DNA of 64,000 nucleotides from contig JAUIRK010000101.1 in assembly GCA_030549495.1 (NCBI GenBank), forward strand, positions 62,001 through 126,000. Direction: 5' to 3'. Below, piece after piece: positions 1-11,009 of the stretch (positions within the stretch are counted from its first letter, which is position 1; every line of letters starts with the position of its first letter). Under the pieces are notes generated by a model that was not told the DNA's origin, did not search any database, and saw only the letters and a program-made list of their open reading frames with translations. A program made the translations under genes and the position numbers. The stretch comes from Nectonema munidae. Lineage: Eukaryota > Nematomorpha > Nectonematoida > Nectonematidae.

Positions 1-412
1 AGTTATTATAAAAGGCGAATCATTGCAAGATGTTAACAGTTATTTTACTTTTTGTAAATTTTTGTAGCTTGTATCAATTTAGCTTTTAAACTATTTTTGA
101 ATGATGCTGAGTAAAATGAAATAATGCGATCTTAATTTTTTGTTTGCACAATTATAACTTCGTTTTATACCCTTGCCCCTGAATCAATCACATTTTTTCA
201 TATAAACATCGCAGGGTGTCTAGTAGACTCTTTGCCTTTAGACAACATTCACTCATATAAAACTATCCAACCTTCAGTTATTTGTTTTCTCTATGAATCA
301 AATATCCTTTCATCAATTCCAGTAATGTAAAACTACTTCATTTTTCAAATGAAAAGCCTATTCCACCCCCTAACATTTTTGGATTTTTTTAAACTAGTGT
401 ATATTCGATGGT
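1..412 (+). repeat. Dispersed repeat, copy 1 (cut by the window edge)
   Basis: This stretch recurs in inverted orientation at 19584-20000 with only scattered substitutions and small indels. Shared blocks include the region around ACCCTGCGATGTTTATATGA and the end at about GTATATTCGA. Similarity begins at base 1, so the left limit lies outside the window. No coding capacity is seen. It is probably a non-autonomous mobile repeat, family unknown. Confidence 0.85.
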
Positions 413-418
413 TGTAGG

Positions 419-905
419 TAAAAATGCCCCCGAAATAAATGCCCCAATTAAAAGTAGGAAAAAATGCCCCATTTTTGATTATCATGATTTTTTAATTATA
501 TAAATATTTTTATTTGGTACCGTTTTGAAAGGCTAAATTTCTAAAATTTCTTAATCTATAGGGTTTTTTCTTTATAAAGTTCTTGAAAACAATAGCAAAG
601 GTGCAGATTTGTGGGAATGTGTTCTTAAAATCAGTTAAAATACAAATTATATTTAGAAAGTGTTTTGATACACACAAAGTTCAAAAATATTTGCTGTTTT
701 ATAAAAAATTTCTTTATATTTAAAAAATTGTCGTATGCTGAGTTTACTTTAATTAAATTTTAAATGTTTTAGATGAAAAGTTAATTTTTTTTTACAAAAA
801 ACTTTATTTGACATATCCTTTTTAAAAATTTTAATAATTTTTTGAAATTTTTTGTGTTGGGGCATTTTTTCCTACTTTTTAATTGGGGCATTTTTTATCA
901 TAAAG
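419..905. mobile_element. MITE with about 40-bp terminal inverted repeats
   Basis: The left arm (434-471) and right arm (857-899) are inverted copies of each other. Each carries two GGGGCAT/ATGCCCC blocks separated by a spacer of about 20 bp that includes CCTACTTTTTAATT. The roughly 385-bp core is AT-rich and non-coding. The layout is that of a non-autonomous DNA transposon or foldback element. No target-site duplication could be defined, so the superfamily is left open. Confidence 0.75.
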
Positions 906-1290
906 TTCAATGTTTTAATTTCACTTAATCCAATTTGAAGGATCAATGAAATCTTAATTACCGTTGTGGCTTTAGTTGTACTTAGAGTTATTATAGCAAG
1001 TTGTAACAAATATCCTTTTCAAAACATTGATGACTCGCGCCAAATTTCAAAATATGTGCATGGATTTAAAATCCCACTGAAAAAGAAAGCAGAAAATTTG
1101 TCTCCAAAATTTTCGTTGTGAAAGGAATCTTATTATAATAATCTAAATAGAAAAATTAGATGTTTGTTTCTGTCGCATTCCGAACAACTATGAATATATT
1201 ATAACTTATAGAAGATAAAAATAAGTTTTAAATGATCACGCAGAAATTTTGTCAAATGTTTGTGCTAATTACAATACTATTCTATTTTAG
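906..1290. other. Intergenic, nothing recognised
   Basis: AT-rich sequence without an open frame of note. Its last 15 bases form a pyrimidine-rich tract ending in TTTTAG, a splice-acceptor-like site just before the ZNHIT3 start codon. Confidence 0.5.
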
Positions 1291-1302
1291 CCTGCAGGTC
1301 AT

Positions 1303-1794
1303 ATGAAAGATTTTAGATGCAGAGTTTGTGAAAAGAATTGTGAAGCCAAGTATAAGTGTCCATCCTGTTTCATCATTTTTTGCAGCGTTTTGTGCTACCA
1401 AAATCATAAAAGTGAAGTATCTTGTGAAGCTAAGACTCATTCTAGCAGTGTTCTCAGCAAAGATAATATTGATTCTGCAAATATAAAAGTTAGTCTCAAT
1501 TCCGTTTTGAAGTATAAAGCGAATTATATTTCTGCGAATCGTGATTCTCTTGATAAAAATCAGGCACATGTCCCCATTTTAAACAAAGAACTGGAAGTCG
1601 ATAAAGAAAAGTTAAAACTTCTTGAAAATTCAAACGATTTACTCAAGTTATTATCTGAAAATGAAGAATTGTGTCATCAATTATATCTTGTGTACGCATC
1701 AAAGAATCCGAGCCAAGAGTTGGATAAATTAATTTCTTCAGGAGGAAAACCTTTCGTCGACTTTGCAAATATTGTGAGCAGCCTTTATTGTTAA
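1303..1794 (+). CDS. ZNHIT3: Zinc finger HIT domain protein 3 homologue (ZNHIT3)
   Basis: A 163-residue protein with an N-terminal HIT zinc finger: Cys6-x2-Cys9, Cys19-x2-Cys22, Cys27-x3-Cys31, His35 and Cys41, the treble-clef spacing of this family. A charged linker follows. The C-terminal helix-rich part ends in a PFVDFANI motif, matching the 'FVEFAD' ending of ZNHIT3. Length fits the family (human about 155). ZNHIT3 is a co-factor of box C/D snoRNP assembly that binds NUFIP1 and a nuclear-receptor co-regulator; these roles are family knowledge. The frame is uninterrupted and appears to be one exon. The start is the first Met before the finger. An acceptor-like CTATTTTAG ends at about 1290, suggesting a 5' UTR intron or spliced-leader site. 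It converges with COQ4 downstream. Confidence 0.85.
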   Translation: MKDFRCRVCEKNCEAKYKCPSCFIIFCSVLCYQNHKSEVSCEAKTHSSSVLSKDNIDSANIKVSLNSVLKYKANYISANRDSLDKNQAHVPILNKELEVDKEKLKLLENSNDLLKLLSENEELCHQLYLVYASKNPSQELDKLISSGGKPFVDFANIVSSLYC

Positions 1795-2349
1795 TTATAA
1801 AACTTGAAATTTTAAACTTTTATCACAAATTGTATTTGTAAGTATCTATTTATATAATTTGCATATAGAAAAAAAATTCCATTTTTGCGATGTTTGCAAC
1901 TGACATAATATCTATTTTTCTAACATGTCATTCACTCCATCTATAACAGCAGCCTGCTTCCTAAATCGCATAAAAATAGGCCCTGTCAGAATGTGATGAG
2001 CAGGAAACAAAAAATCCAGGGTTATTTTTTTTATAGTTTTCTAGGTCAATAAAATCGAAAAATAATTTAAGTCTAAAAATTTTAAAATTATAGTTTAAAT
2101 TTCTTTCCAAAGACGAGAAATTATCTTACTCAAAAAGTTTGTTAAATATAAATTCTTATATTAAAATTTTTAAAAAATATCACTCACAGAATTTTCTGTT
2201 AGAAAAGAGGCAAGTAATTTAAGAGTCTGTTGAAAGGTTCTTTTCAACGTTGAATAAACTGTCAAATGTTGTCGCTATTTGAATCTTCGAAGAAATAAAG
2301 GCGAATATGGATATGATGTTTAAGATATCAAGATCAGGCGATTTTGAAA
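1795..2349. other. Convergent intergenic spacer between ZNHIT3 and COQ4
   Basis: About 555 bp of AT-rich DNA holding the 3' UTRs of both genes. I see no clear AATAAA in the expected place for either gene and no repeat. Confidence 0.5.
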
Positions 2350-3039
2350 CTAAAGGTTCGGAAATTTTATTATATTGTACTTTGCACGTAAATCAGCGAC
2401 AGGAACATGCCAATACTTCTCGAAGTAGATTGATAAAAGCGGCTTTGAATGGTACGCGCATTCGATCGCCCATGGCAGGTAGAGCTTCAAGTAAGCGCTT
2501 CTTTGCTTCCGAGTGAATCGCAGCGGTCCGAACAAGCTCGCTAGTGCACACATGGGCATGCCTGTCTGGATAGCTTCTACCCATTTCACACAAACTTCGC
2601 CAATCATGTTGGTTGGCATTTCGAGAAGCGTGTGCACCAGGTCGTGCGTCTCTCTGTATCTCTGTAGGATGTAGGCACTCTCATCACCTTCCACAAATCT
2701 CACAATTCTCCGAAAATCAGGGTGCACATTATTTTTCTTAAGCCACTCTGCGTAATTTTTGCCAAGTGTGCCGAGAGGTAGTGATAATAAGTAATGAATG
2801 TCGATGGTATTTGAGTTGATTCTCGGCTTCTCTTTTAGGATCGAGACACCTTCTGCACTTTTAAGCATTTTGATCTTTAAGGAATTCAAGGCATGGGAAC
2901 TTGTACACTCGCTAAACGTGCACAATGCATCATCCCTGGCAGGATTTAGCAGGCATTGTATACCAGAAGTGAGTGATAAAATGTTTCTCTGCAAAAAATT
3001 CAACTTAACGTAACTTGAGTACATCAGCCAATCAATCAT
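2350..3039 (-). CDS. COQ4: Ubiquinone biosynthesis protein COQ4 homologue, mitochondrial
   Basis: A 229-residue intact frame that aligns along nearly its whole length with COQ4. This protein of the coenzyme Q synthome sits on the matrix face of the inner mitochondrial membrane and is needed for ubiquinone synthesis. The metal-binding signature HDxxH-x11-E is present as His132-Asp133-xx-His136-x11-Glu148, preceded by YILQRYRETHD and followed by VKWVEAIQTGMPMC, both strongly conserved. Human COQ4 has 265 residues; the difference is mainly at the N terminus, where no convincing targeting peptide is seen. An in-frame TGA lies three codons before this Met and an acceptor-like CCAATTTCAG lies just upstream. 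A presequence would therefore need a different splice, or a divergent one is used. It is a single exon here. Confidence 0.9.
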   Translation of the reverse strand: MIDWLMYSSYVKLNFLQRNILSLTSGIQCLLNPARDDALCTFSECTSSHALNSLKIKMLKSAEGVSILKEKPRINSNTIDIHYLLSLPLGTLGKNYAEWLKKNNVHPDFRRIVRFVEGDESAYILQRYRETHDLVHTLLEMPTNMIGEVCVKWVEAIQTGMPMCALASLFGPLRFTRKQRSAYLKLYLPWAIECAYHSKPLLSIYFEKYWHVPVADLRAKYNIIKFPNL

Positions 3040-3700
3040 GTATTCTCACTGAAATTGGAGAAAATTTAAATTATTCTAAACAACATATTTTTGATTTGAA
3101 AATAATAAAATTTATTTAATTTGAGGATCATTATTACACAAAGTACTAAAAGTTTATGAATTTTATCAACAAAAAGTAACGTAGCAACTTCTTCTATTAA
3201 AGAAAATTTTTGTAGCTAATCAAAGAACATTACTTCATGATTTTTTAAAGGTTTACAGTCAACTCGTCGCATCAGCTTTTCATTTTTGATTCTCTCCACA
3301 TCAAATTTTATTTCAAAGTATAAAGAAAAATATTATGCTTGGATAACTAATAGTTAACTGACAAAATAACGAAGGGAATAGCTAAATAGAAAAAAATATG
3401 TCTTTCTTTTGTACCTCGTTAAAATTAATATAGGTAGTTTATAATTTACATTAAAATGACAAAAATGTTCTCGGTTATCGAAGGAATTAAGTTTGCAAAC
3501 TACGGTTCCTTTGCATTTCTAGAAATTTATTCTATAAGGCATTCAAAATTCCCCAGTTATATTCGATTTTTATTTCATTATGTCATTCAAATTTTGGTCA
3601 AAAGATTAGAAAATAATTTTAAAGTTGCTTTGGTTATTTATAGATGGCGTTAAATAAATTTTATTTTTTTTTCAAAAATCTCAGGTTTTTCAATATTTAT
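3040..3700. other. Intergenic, nothing recognised
   Basis: AT-rich spacer between the COQ4 5' end and the first LINE. The 65-codon frame at 3456-3653 matches nothing I recognise and lacks coding character. Confidence 0.4.
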
Positions 3701-3877
3701 AAAAACTTTTTCGCTTTGCGCTTCCGCTTTGTCCCTTTTGATATTCTCACACATTTTGCTGCTTATCTCTCACTACTTGCTGCTTATCTCTCACTACTTT
3801 GTACACCTAATCTCATCAGTTATATAACGCTCATACATACTCGCGCTCTTCGCACACTTCACAGTTTTTTTAGACGA

Positions 3878-5048
3878 GATGAAGAAAAAGAAAAGCAAAG
3901 AGAAGGAGAGCCCGATGGAACAAGGGAATAATAATATTACCCTTAAGCCCACTTCTAGGTCAGACGTTGACAGCAACTCATGCTCAAACGTATCGGTGCC
4001 AACAATTAAGAGCCCAAACTTCCGACTCTTCAAGCAGGGAATTTACTAAGGTTGAGAGTAGGAAGAAGCGACCCTCTCCATCTAATATTGTAAATAAAAA
4101 TAAATTTATTACAGTATTTCTAAAAAATATGCCAGAACTAGGAAGTAAACTAGGTACTTTCAAAGCAATAATTGCCCAAAAACCAAAGCTCAACATAGTA
4201 AACATGTTCAAACTTCCTAATCTGAACTTGATCAAGGTCCTAGTCGGCGACGACAAATCTAAGGAATTATTACTCCAGCCATTCCCCCAATGGCCGTTTG
4301 TAAGGAGTTACGTTCCCAGGACTAAAGCCTGCGCTGTAGTAATAAAGGGTCTAACGATGGCCGACGCGCCGGACGTCACGGCGGCAGTTAAAGGCCTAGA
4401 CTTTCCAAACACGGTTGAACCCTTGTTCAAGAACATGTCAAGGGGATCGTGTTTGAAAATAATTTTGGAAAATAAGGCAGCTGTTGATCAGCTGACCAAA
4501 GATGGACTAAAAATCCTAGGTCTTAAATTTGCATGCCATGCGTTCGCACCGAAGCCTAAGGCTCTACAATGCTACAAATGCCAGAAACTAGGTCATGTTT
4601 CGGCTGCGTGCCCTAACAAGGAGTGCTGCCTGATCTGTGGGGGCGAGCATGACCGCCGCACCTGCACTTCAGCCACCACTAAGGCCAGCAAGTGTTTTCT
4701 TTGCGGTGGAGAGGGTCACTCGGCAGCCTACAATAATTGTCTGGCTAAAGTTGCCTCTCTCAAGGCCAAAGACACTCCAAAAGGTAACCAGACGCGTCCA
4801 AAGAAGTTAAATCCGCCTCCTATTCAAAGTAAGGTAATAACAATGCAATACCAACAGCCGGCCCATCCTTCGCACAAGCAGTAAGTAAACCCCTTAGGTA
4901 CAAGGCACCAACATATATCGAGTCCTCCCCCTCAGAGGAGACTATCTTAAAAATAGCACTCTCCATTTTCAAGTCACTAATGTTCAAAGAACAGTTGGAG
5001 AAAATGGTGAGCGCAGTGGCTGCGGACCTCCTGCTAGAGTGTCAGTAA
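3878..5048 (+). pseudogene. LINE ORF1, gag-like RNA-binding protein with CCHC knuckles
   Basis: The frame starts at an ATG (3878) followed by a lysine-rich stretch. It shifts once near 4040 into a 305-codon frame, and shifts again near 4850 before stopping around 5048. Three zinc-knuckle motifs are visible at 4570-4740: CYKCQKLGHVSAAC, CCLICGGEHDRRTC and CFLCGGEGHSAAYNNC. This CCHC triplet after a coiled or RRM-like region is typical of ORF1 nucleic-acid chaperones of Jockey-type LINEs, which package the element RNA. The two shifts show it is a pseudogene. Confidence 0.8.
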
Positions 5049-5079
5049 ATAGGATAGTGCAGTGCCAATCTGTAATGCT

Positions 5080-7664
5080 CAAATTTTAAGGGCTTGGCTA
5101 AGAAACGTAGCGCTCTAATTGAGCTCCTTACCGAAAATAATATAGATGTCTTCTCTCTGAACGAAGTCAAATCTCAAGCCAAGTATTCCATCCGCATCCT
5201 CGGATATAGGACATTTGTGCATCCTGGAACAAGCCACTCGCGAGGTCTAGCGATGGGTGTGTGAGAGGGGTTAAAGGTTTCAGTTTCACGATAAGTGACT
5301 CTGGAGGCTCGATGGCCCTGAAGCTTGATCTTGGCAGAGCTGGACATTTAGTGGTACTGGGTTGTTACAACCCGCCTAGTAACCCTCTGTTGGACTACGA
5401 ATTTATTGAAAGATATCTTCGCTCCTACTATAAGGTGCTACTACTAGGTGACCTAAACGCTCACCACACTAGGCTGTTCAGTGAAACCAATAGCGCGGCT
5501 GGCACCGACTTACTCAAGTTGGTAGAGTATTCGTATGCGTTTATCGCTAACGATCCAACACCGACTCGTGATAAGAATGTGTTAGACCTTGCAATGATGT
5601 CTTTTAATCTAAGACCACTTCTAGCTTCAATAGTGGTTATCCAGGACTGCTGTGTATCTGACCACAAGCCCTTGTTGGTCACAGTTTCTTTAGGTCCACA
5701 ATTCACGGCTGACAAGGGAAATTTAGTGAAGAGGTGGGTCTTCAGCCAAGCCAACTGGGATAGGTTTAGGTCGCTACTAAATGATTCAGCCCCGCGGGTC
5801 ATGATGTGCATAGGAGTAAAACCTCCTGAGGAACTGGCGGAGTGTGTCAACAATGTTATTCTCTCCGCGGCACAAGAGGCAGTTCCCTTGAAGGAGGTTA
5901 GAAAATACGAAAATCCAATTCCGAAGAATGTCCTATTACTCATCAAAGAAAAACGAGCTCTCTATAGAAAATACATTGACACTAGGGACGCCGAGACAAA
6001 GAATCTCATCAATCGATTACAAAAACTCATTAGGAAAAAGCTCGGTGAAACCACATCTAGGAAAGTTACAAGCATCACAAAAGCCTCTAACCCGCTACAG
6101 GGCTCTTCGAAGTTCTGGAACATGGTTAGAGGGCTGAAGCCTGGCTGCAAAGGTCCAACGTCGGTCACTTGGAATAACCGAACAGCCATTGAGGCGGAAG
6201 ATAAATGTGCACTGCTTGCTGATTATTACGAAGATGTGTATAGGACAAATCCAGGTCCGAAAAATTTTAATTCTGAAATTGAGTTTTTTAGGCGTTTACC
6301 TGCGACGAACGACACTAACTTCATCCTAGAGGACCTGGTTCAAATCATTAAAAAGCTTAAAGTTAGGAAAGCGGCGGGATGGGATGAAGTTAGTAATCTA
6401 TTCATCAAGAATCTTCCCCCTAGGTTTAGGGACGTCTTGCTGGCAATATATAACTCTTTTATAAAAGATGGGTTTTACCCAGACTGCTATAAAAGGGTTA
6501 TACTTATTTGTGTGCCAAAGGCTGGCAAGAAGAGCGGCAAACCGAGTGACCTACGGCCTATCAGTCTTCTCCCTTGTCTGAGCAAAGTGTATGACAAATT
6601 AATTTTTTGAGTACTCGATGCTTGGTGCAAGGAACATGCAATTATCCCAGAAGAACAGTTTGGATTTAAAAAAGGTTTATCAACAAATCATGCTCTGCTT
6701 ACCTACCTTGCATCATGATGTTGCTAAAAGCTTAAATGATAGCCTCTACGTAGGGATGATATCTTATGACCTGGAGAAGGCTTTTGATACGGTCTGACAT
6801 GAGGGTTTGCTGTTAAAACTTAGTAGCATGTTTGTGCCATCATGTATCTTCAAGGTAGTTCACAGTTTCCTTTCTCGACGCTCACTCCAGATCAGAATAA
6901 ATAACAAATTTTCAAGGAGAATAAGCCTAGGCCGCGGGGTAACCCAAAGTTCACCTCTAAGCCCTCTTCTGTTAAACATCTACATATCTGACATTAGGGA
7001 CTCTTTCAACAAGTCTATCTATGCTAGGATAATCAGTTTCTCAGACGACATATGTGTATATTACTCTGCTAAGCGTGTTCCGCGTATTTGCAAACATCTT
7101 ACGGACGTAAATACCATATTAGGGGGGTATTTCACTGGATGGAACCTTAAGGTGAATTACTCTAAATGCAAGTTCATCATCTTTGGCGCTAATTGTCCGC
7201 CACCTAAAATATTTAGGAATCAATTGGGATGCAGGATTTAGTTTTCATCGTTAAGCTCACGGAAAGATTAAGAATGACAAAAATAATCTAGCGCTATATG
7301 GATGTCTTAAAGACCTCGGGATTAATTCTAAGGCGGTAGGCAAAGTCATTAAAATCCTAACAATGCCGAAATTGACTTATGGTATCTCCATTTTGGGATG
7401 TCTTCCCTCAACTTGGACCAACAAAATAGACGACCTCGTGTACAAATTTTTAGGACTGTTTATGGCAACCCTTTCACTATTGCTCACAGCCGGACCTCCT
7501 CTTCTTGGTTCCAGAAAAGGTTGGAGAAATTAAATAAAAAGTTTATAGAAAAATTAAGAACACACAAGCATTGCCCACAATTATGCCAAGCTTGGGAGCT
7601 CACGCAAACCCAAGCTGAAGCGTTCTTGAGGGTATATGCTAAAAAAAGAGAAAAGTTATCCTAG
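5080..7664 (+). pseudogene. LINE ORF2: endonuclease and reverse transcriptase
   Basis: The endonuclease begins at about 5110 (ELLTENNIDVFSLNEVKSQ). It continues with LLLGDLNAHH (about 5440) and VSDHKPLLVT (about 5660), the catalytic Asp-Asn and the Ser-Asp-His motifs of the APE-type nuclease. The reverse transcriptase follows with KAAGWDEV, DLRPISLLPCLSKVYDKLIF (about 6550), YDLEKAFDTV (about 6770), GVTQSSPLSPLLLNIYI and FSDD (about 7040). FSDD replaces the usual FADD active-site motif. The frame is broken by stops near 5263, 6609 and 6797 and by shifts after 7230, so no enzyme is made. The C-terminal part to 7664 still shows an LTYGISILGCLPS motif. Confidence 0.85.
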
Positions 7665-8304
7665 GTGACTACCCATATACAATAGCCCCCAGGCAATAGG
7701 GAATTCTGCGTTCTGCGATATAGTTCTGTTTTTTCTGAGTTCTAGATCCGCCTACTTAAATTTTGAATTGGCACAAGGTATAAGTCCCAAAACAGTTTCA
7801 TGTTACGAGCTAGATTAGGCATAGTCGGTAATCTGGCCTCTGTAGGAGTCTGCTTGTAGGACTGTCTCTATACATTCCAATTTTAAAACATATATCCTAG
7901 GGACAACATTTAGGGATAGAGTCAAATTCCAGGGGTAGATTGTTCCTAACCTAGCATGCCTTAAATTATGTATATCTTTCTTAACCCCTATAACATGTAT
8001 CAAATATCATTTATTAATAATATAAGATATTGCATGCCTTCAAACGCTTCTATTTTTGTATCATATACCTTTTATAATCATATTCTTTTATTTAGGAACA
8101 AGATACATTCCGTCGTGCCGGTTTTTTACCCTGGTTTTCTTCCTCTGAAGAATTCAAAGGTTTTTACGGTTAGGTAGTGCTCTAGCGACCCGATTCTACG
8201 TGGTTAGGAATCAAGCTATCACTAAACATTAAGTCTGTTTCCTTAATTGGGAGCGTTCGCGTTAGGATAGTATCGATCACTCAGCTGTATTTATATATTG
8301 TAAC

Positions 8305-8385
8305 ATAAATTCTTGTAAAATAATATATATATAACAAGGTATATATATATACCTTATATATATATACTTATATATATACACTTAC
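8305..8385. repeat. (TA)n microsatellite
   Basis: Alternating TA runs broken by short ACAAGG/ACC spacers, including a palindromic core around AAGGTATATATATATACCTT. It lies at the 3' end of the first LINE. Confidence 0.85.
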
Positions 8386-9005
8386 CTCTATGCAGTAAAA
8401 AGGGGCGGTAGGTGTTTAGTGGGATGGAAAGTCCAGGTAGACCTGGACTCAGCATTCCGGCCGGGCCACGATATCCGAAAGGATGGGTGCGAACGTCACA
8501 AACAACTTAACTTTTAATGAAGAAATAATTTTTAATTGTTTTGGATCTAAAAATGCTAAATAAATACAAATTATTAAAATGGCATGTAGCGGCCTTCCTA
8601 GGTAGTTCAGATGTGGATTTAAATTTCTAGCATAGTAATTTTTGAAATATTATGTTAATAGGAATTTAATAAAACTTAAAAAAAATTTATTAAAAAAAAA
8701 CACAAAGTTCAAATAGCTAATTGAAACATAAATATCGAATTTTCTTTCTTCAAGTAGTCTTCCTCTTAAATTTCATTTTTCAAATATCCGTTATGAGAAA
8801 GATTTAAAACAATCTGGAATTGTTCGGTTTGTCTAAAACCTGCTGCATTTTTTATAAGCTAATTTACTAATTACACATTGAAGTAAGCTAATTTTTGGTA
8901 TATATATAAAAAGTATAATTTTATAAGAGTATTCAAAGTTTTTTTATATTTGGTCTTACACTTTTTATCTTATAAGAGTTTAAAATTAAATTAGGGAGCA
9001 TTAAA

Positions 9006-9413
9006 TTGGTAAAAACGATTAATACAAAAAATAAATTTTATAATTTAACAATAATTGAACCAACATCTCCTGATGTTGCAAAATATTTATCAATGTCTAA
9101 CACAATATTTTGCGGCTATTATGCCTTTCCAATTGAAATATTAGTAAGGAAAATAAGAATTTGCAATAAGTGTGGGAAATTTGGCCATACAGATATTTTT
9201 TGTATGGCGCAAAATCCCAAATGCTTAAAGTGCGGTAAACTAGGTTACCCCACGAATATTTGTTCTTCTACATCAATTAACTGTTCAAACTGTCATGATC
9301 CACACTATTTCAATGATATTTCGTGTCCCTACTTTATCAAAAAAGTTGAAGCACAAAAGAATTTTACACTCAATTCCTTAAATCTTTACATAAGAACTAA
9401 TCAATGCCAGTGA
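9006..9413 (+). pseudogene. LINE ORF1 C-terminal part with three CCHC knuckles
   Basis: A 135-codon open frame ending with three CCHC or CCHC-like boxes (about 9165-9330). The start codon belongs upstream and is lost to truncation. The stop (9411-9413) lies inside the first codons of ORF2. Confidence 0.7.
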
Positions 9414-10800
9414 AAATCCTTCACATAAATTTAAGAAAATCCTTTACTGCTTTCAACAACCTTTTGATATTTCTTGAGTTGTCTCAACATGATATTGTGC
9501 TCATAAACGAACCCTATCTATATAAGAATAACTTAGCTTACATTCCTCTTCGTAATTACTCTGCTATACATAGTTTTGATTTGTTTTATTCCGTTGTCCT
9601 ACACAAGAAATCTGTCAATGTCAAGTTAGTTGATTCTCTTTCAAAGAATCATATGACGGTAACCCACTGTACCATAAATCTTTGTGATTTTTTCTGCGTT
9701 TCCATTTATTGCCTTCCATATTCTACGGCTGATTTAAGCTATTTTTTCGAATCAGTTCTTCCTAATCTACGCAATAAACCACTAATTATTATGGGGGATA
9801 CTACTGCACGCCATCTACTTTGGGATACGAAGTCAAACTAAATTAGAAGATTTTTGTACGAAAAGATCACCTCCAACAATTTGCAATTGTTTGATGAAAA
9901 TAAGTTACCCACCTTTATTTCTCTCAGATCCGACATATGTCTCCAATCACACATAGACTTAACATTATGCAATGATGAAATGAAAAGCTACATATATTCC
10001 TGGAAGATTTTATCAGAACCTTCATTATCAGATCACCTCTTCGTTGAAACCATACTCAAACTCCCATGTCAAGAAAGCTCAACAACAAAATCAAAACAAG
10101 TCATCAACGAAAGTTTGTTCATCGACAGTTTAAGCGGTTCTATTCAAAAAATTGTTCATTATTTGATTCTACTCCCTCAAACTCTCATCAGATAGATACA
10201 TACACTAACCCTCTTTGTGACTCGATTTCTATTGTCCTTACCTGTTCATCTGTTGTCATTGAAACGAAAAACAACTTCTGGACTCCGGCTCTCCACAGCT
10301 TCAGCCAATCAAACTCAGGATATATCTTTTCAGAGTCAAATTGTGATACTCCAAGCCCTATATTCTCATCTCAAATTAACCCACCCGAAATTTATATTGA
10401 TGAACTTGTGTTTTGCTTTAAACATTTCTCAAGGAAATCATCCCCAGGTTATGACAATATCAACTTTAGCTTAATTAAAACTGCTTTGCCTTTTCTTTCT
10501 AAATACCTCCTAAATCTTTTTAACTCGATTTCTTCCTGTAGCTACTTCCCTCAACGATTCAAAATTGGGCAAGTTATTCTCTTACCAAAATGTAAAGCAA
10601 CAGCTGGAAAAATAGAAGACTGGAGGCCAATAACTCTTTTGCCATGTATCGGCAAGTTATATGAAAAAATTATTCGATATAGAATGCTCAACCATATTAA
10701 TTTAACGAAGTGCATCAACAACTATCAATTTGGTTATGTACACCAAAGATCTGCAGAAATAGGTATCGATCGACTCACCGCATATATACAGTTGCTTTAA
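9404..10800 (+). pseudogene. LINE ORF2 N-terminal half: endonuclease and first reverse transcriptase blocks
   Basis: The frame opens with MPVKILHINLRKS, a start common in I/R1-type ORF2 proteins. It is open to 9841, breaks, reopens at 9854-10195, and continues in another frame at 10066-10800 carrying reverse transcriptase blocks 0-3. A stop near 10800 precedes the FIDFSGAFN block. It is a pseudogene with at least three frame breaks. Confidence 0.75.
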
Positions 10801-11009
10801 TCAAAAATTGAATTTTACCTGCTTCTTTATAGATTTTTCAGGAGCGTTTAATTCTGCTTGTCACGCGTGTATCATCCGAAATATGACAAGAATGAAATTT
10901 CCTGAATATATTGTGAAATTATGTACAAAAAATTATTATTTATTAATAGCTCTGCAAATTTTTTAGATTTAATAAAAACTGATTTAACTCTTAAAATAGG
11001 CTGAACTCA

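Larger units (their letters stand above)
3700..8500 (+). mobile_element. Degenerate two-ORF non-LTR retrotransposon (LINE, Jockey/CR1-like group)
   Basis: The order is ORF1 with CCHC knuckles, then ORF2 with an apurinic-type endonuclease, reverse transcriptase and C-terminal region, then a 3' UTR with a TA-rich microsatellite. This is the plan of Jockey-superfamily LINEs. Base composition is richer in G+C than the surroundings. Ends are approximate: the 5' end is set before a 21-bp tandem duplication (3758-3800) and the 3' end near the GC-rich tail at 8400-8500. The clade inside the Jockey/CR1/I group is not resolved. The copy is dead, with several frame breaks in ORF2. Confidence 0.85.

Noticed and set aside
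1282-1569. 95-codon minus-strand frame
   Set aside because: Antisense shadow of the ZNHIT3 coding region.
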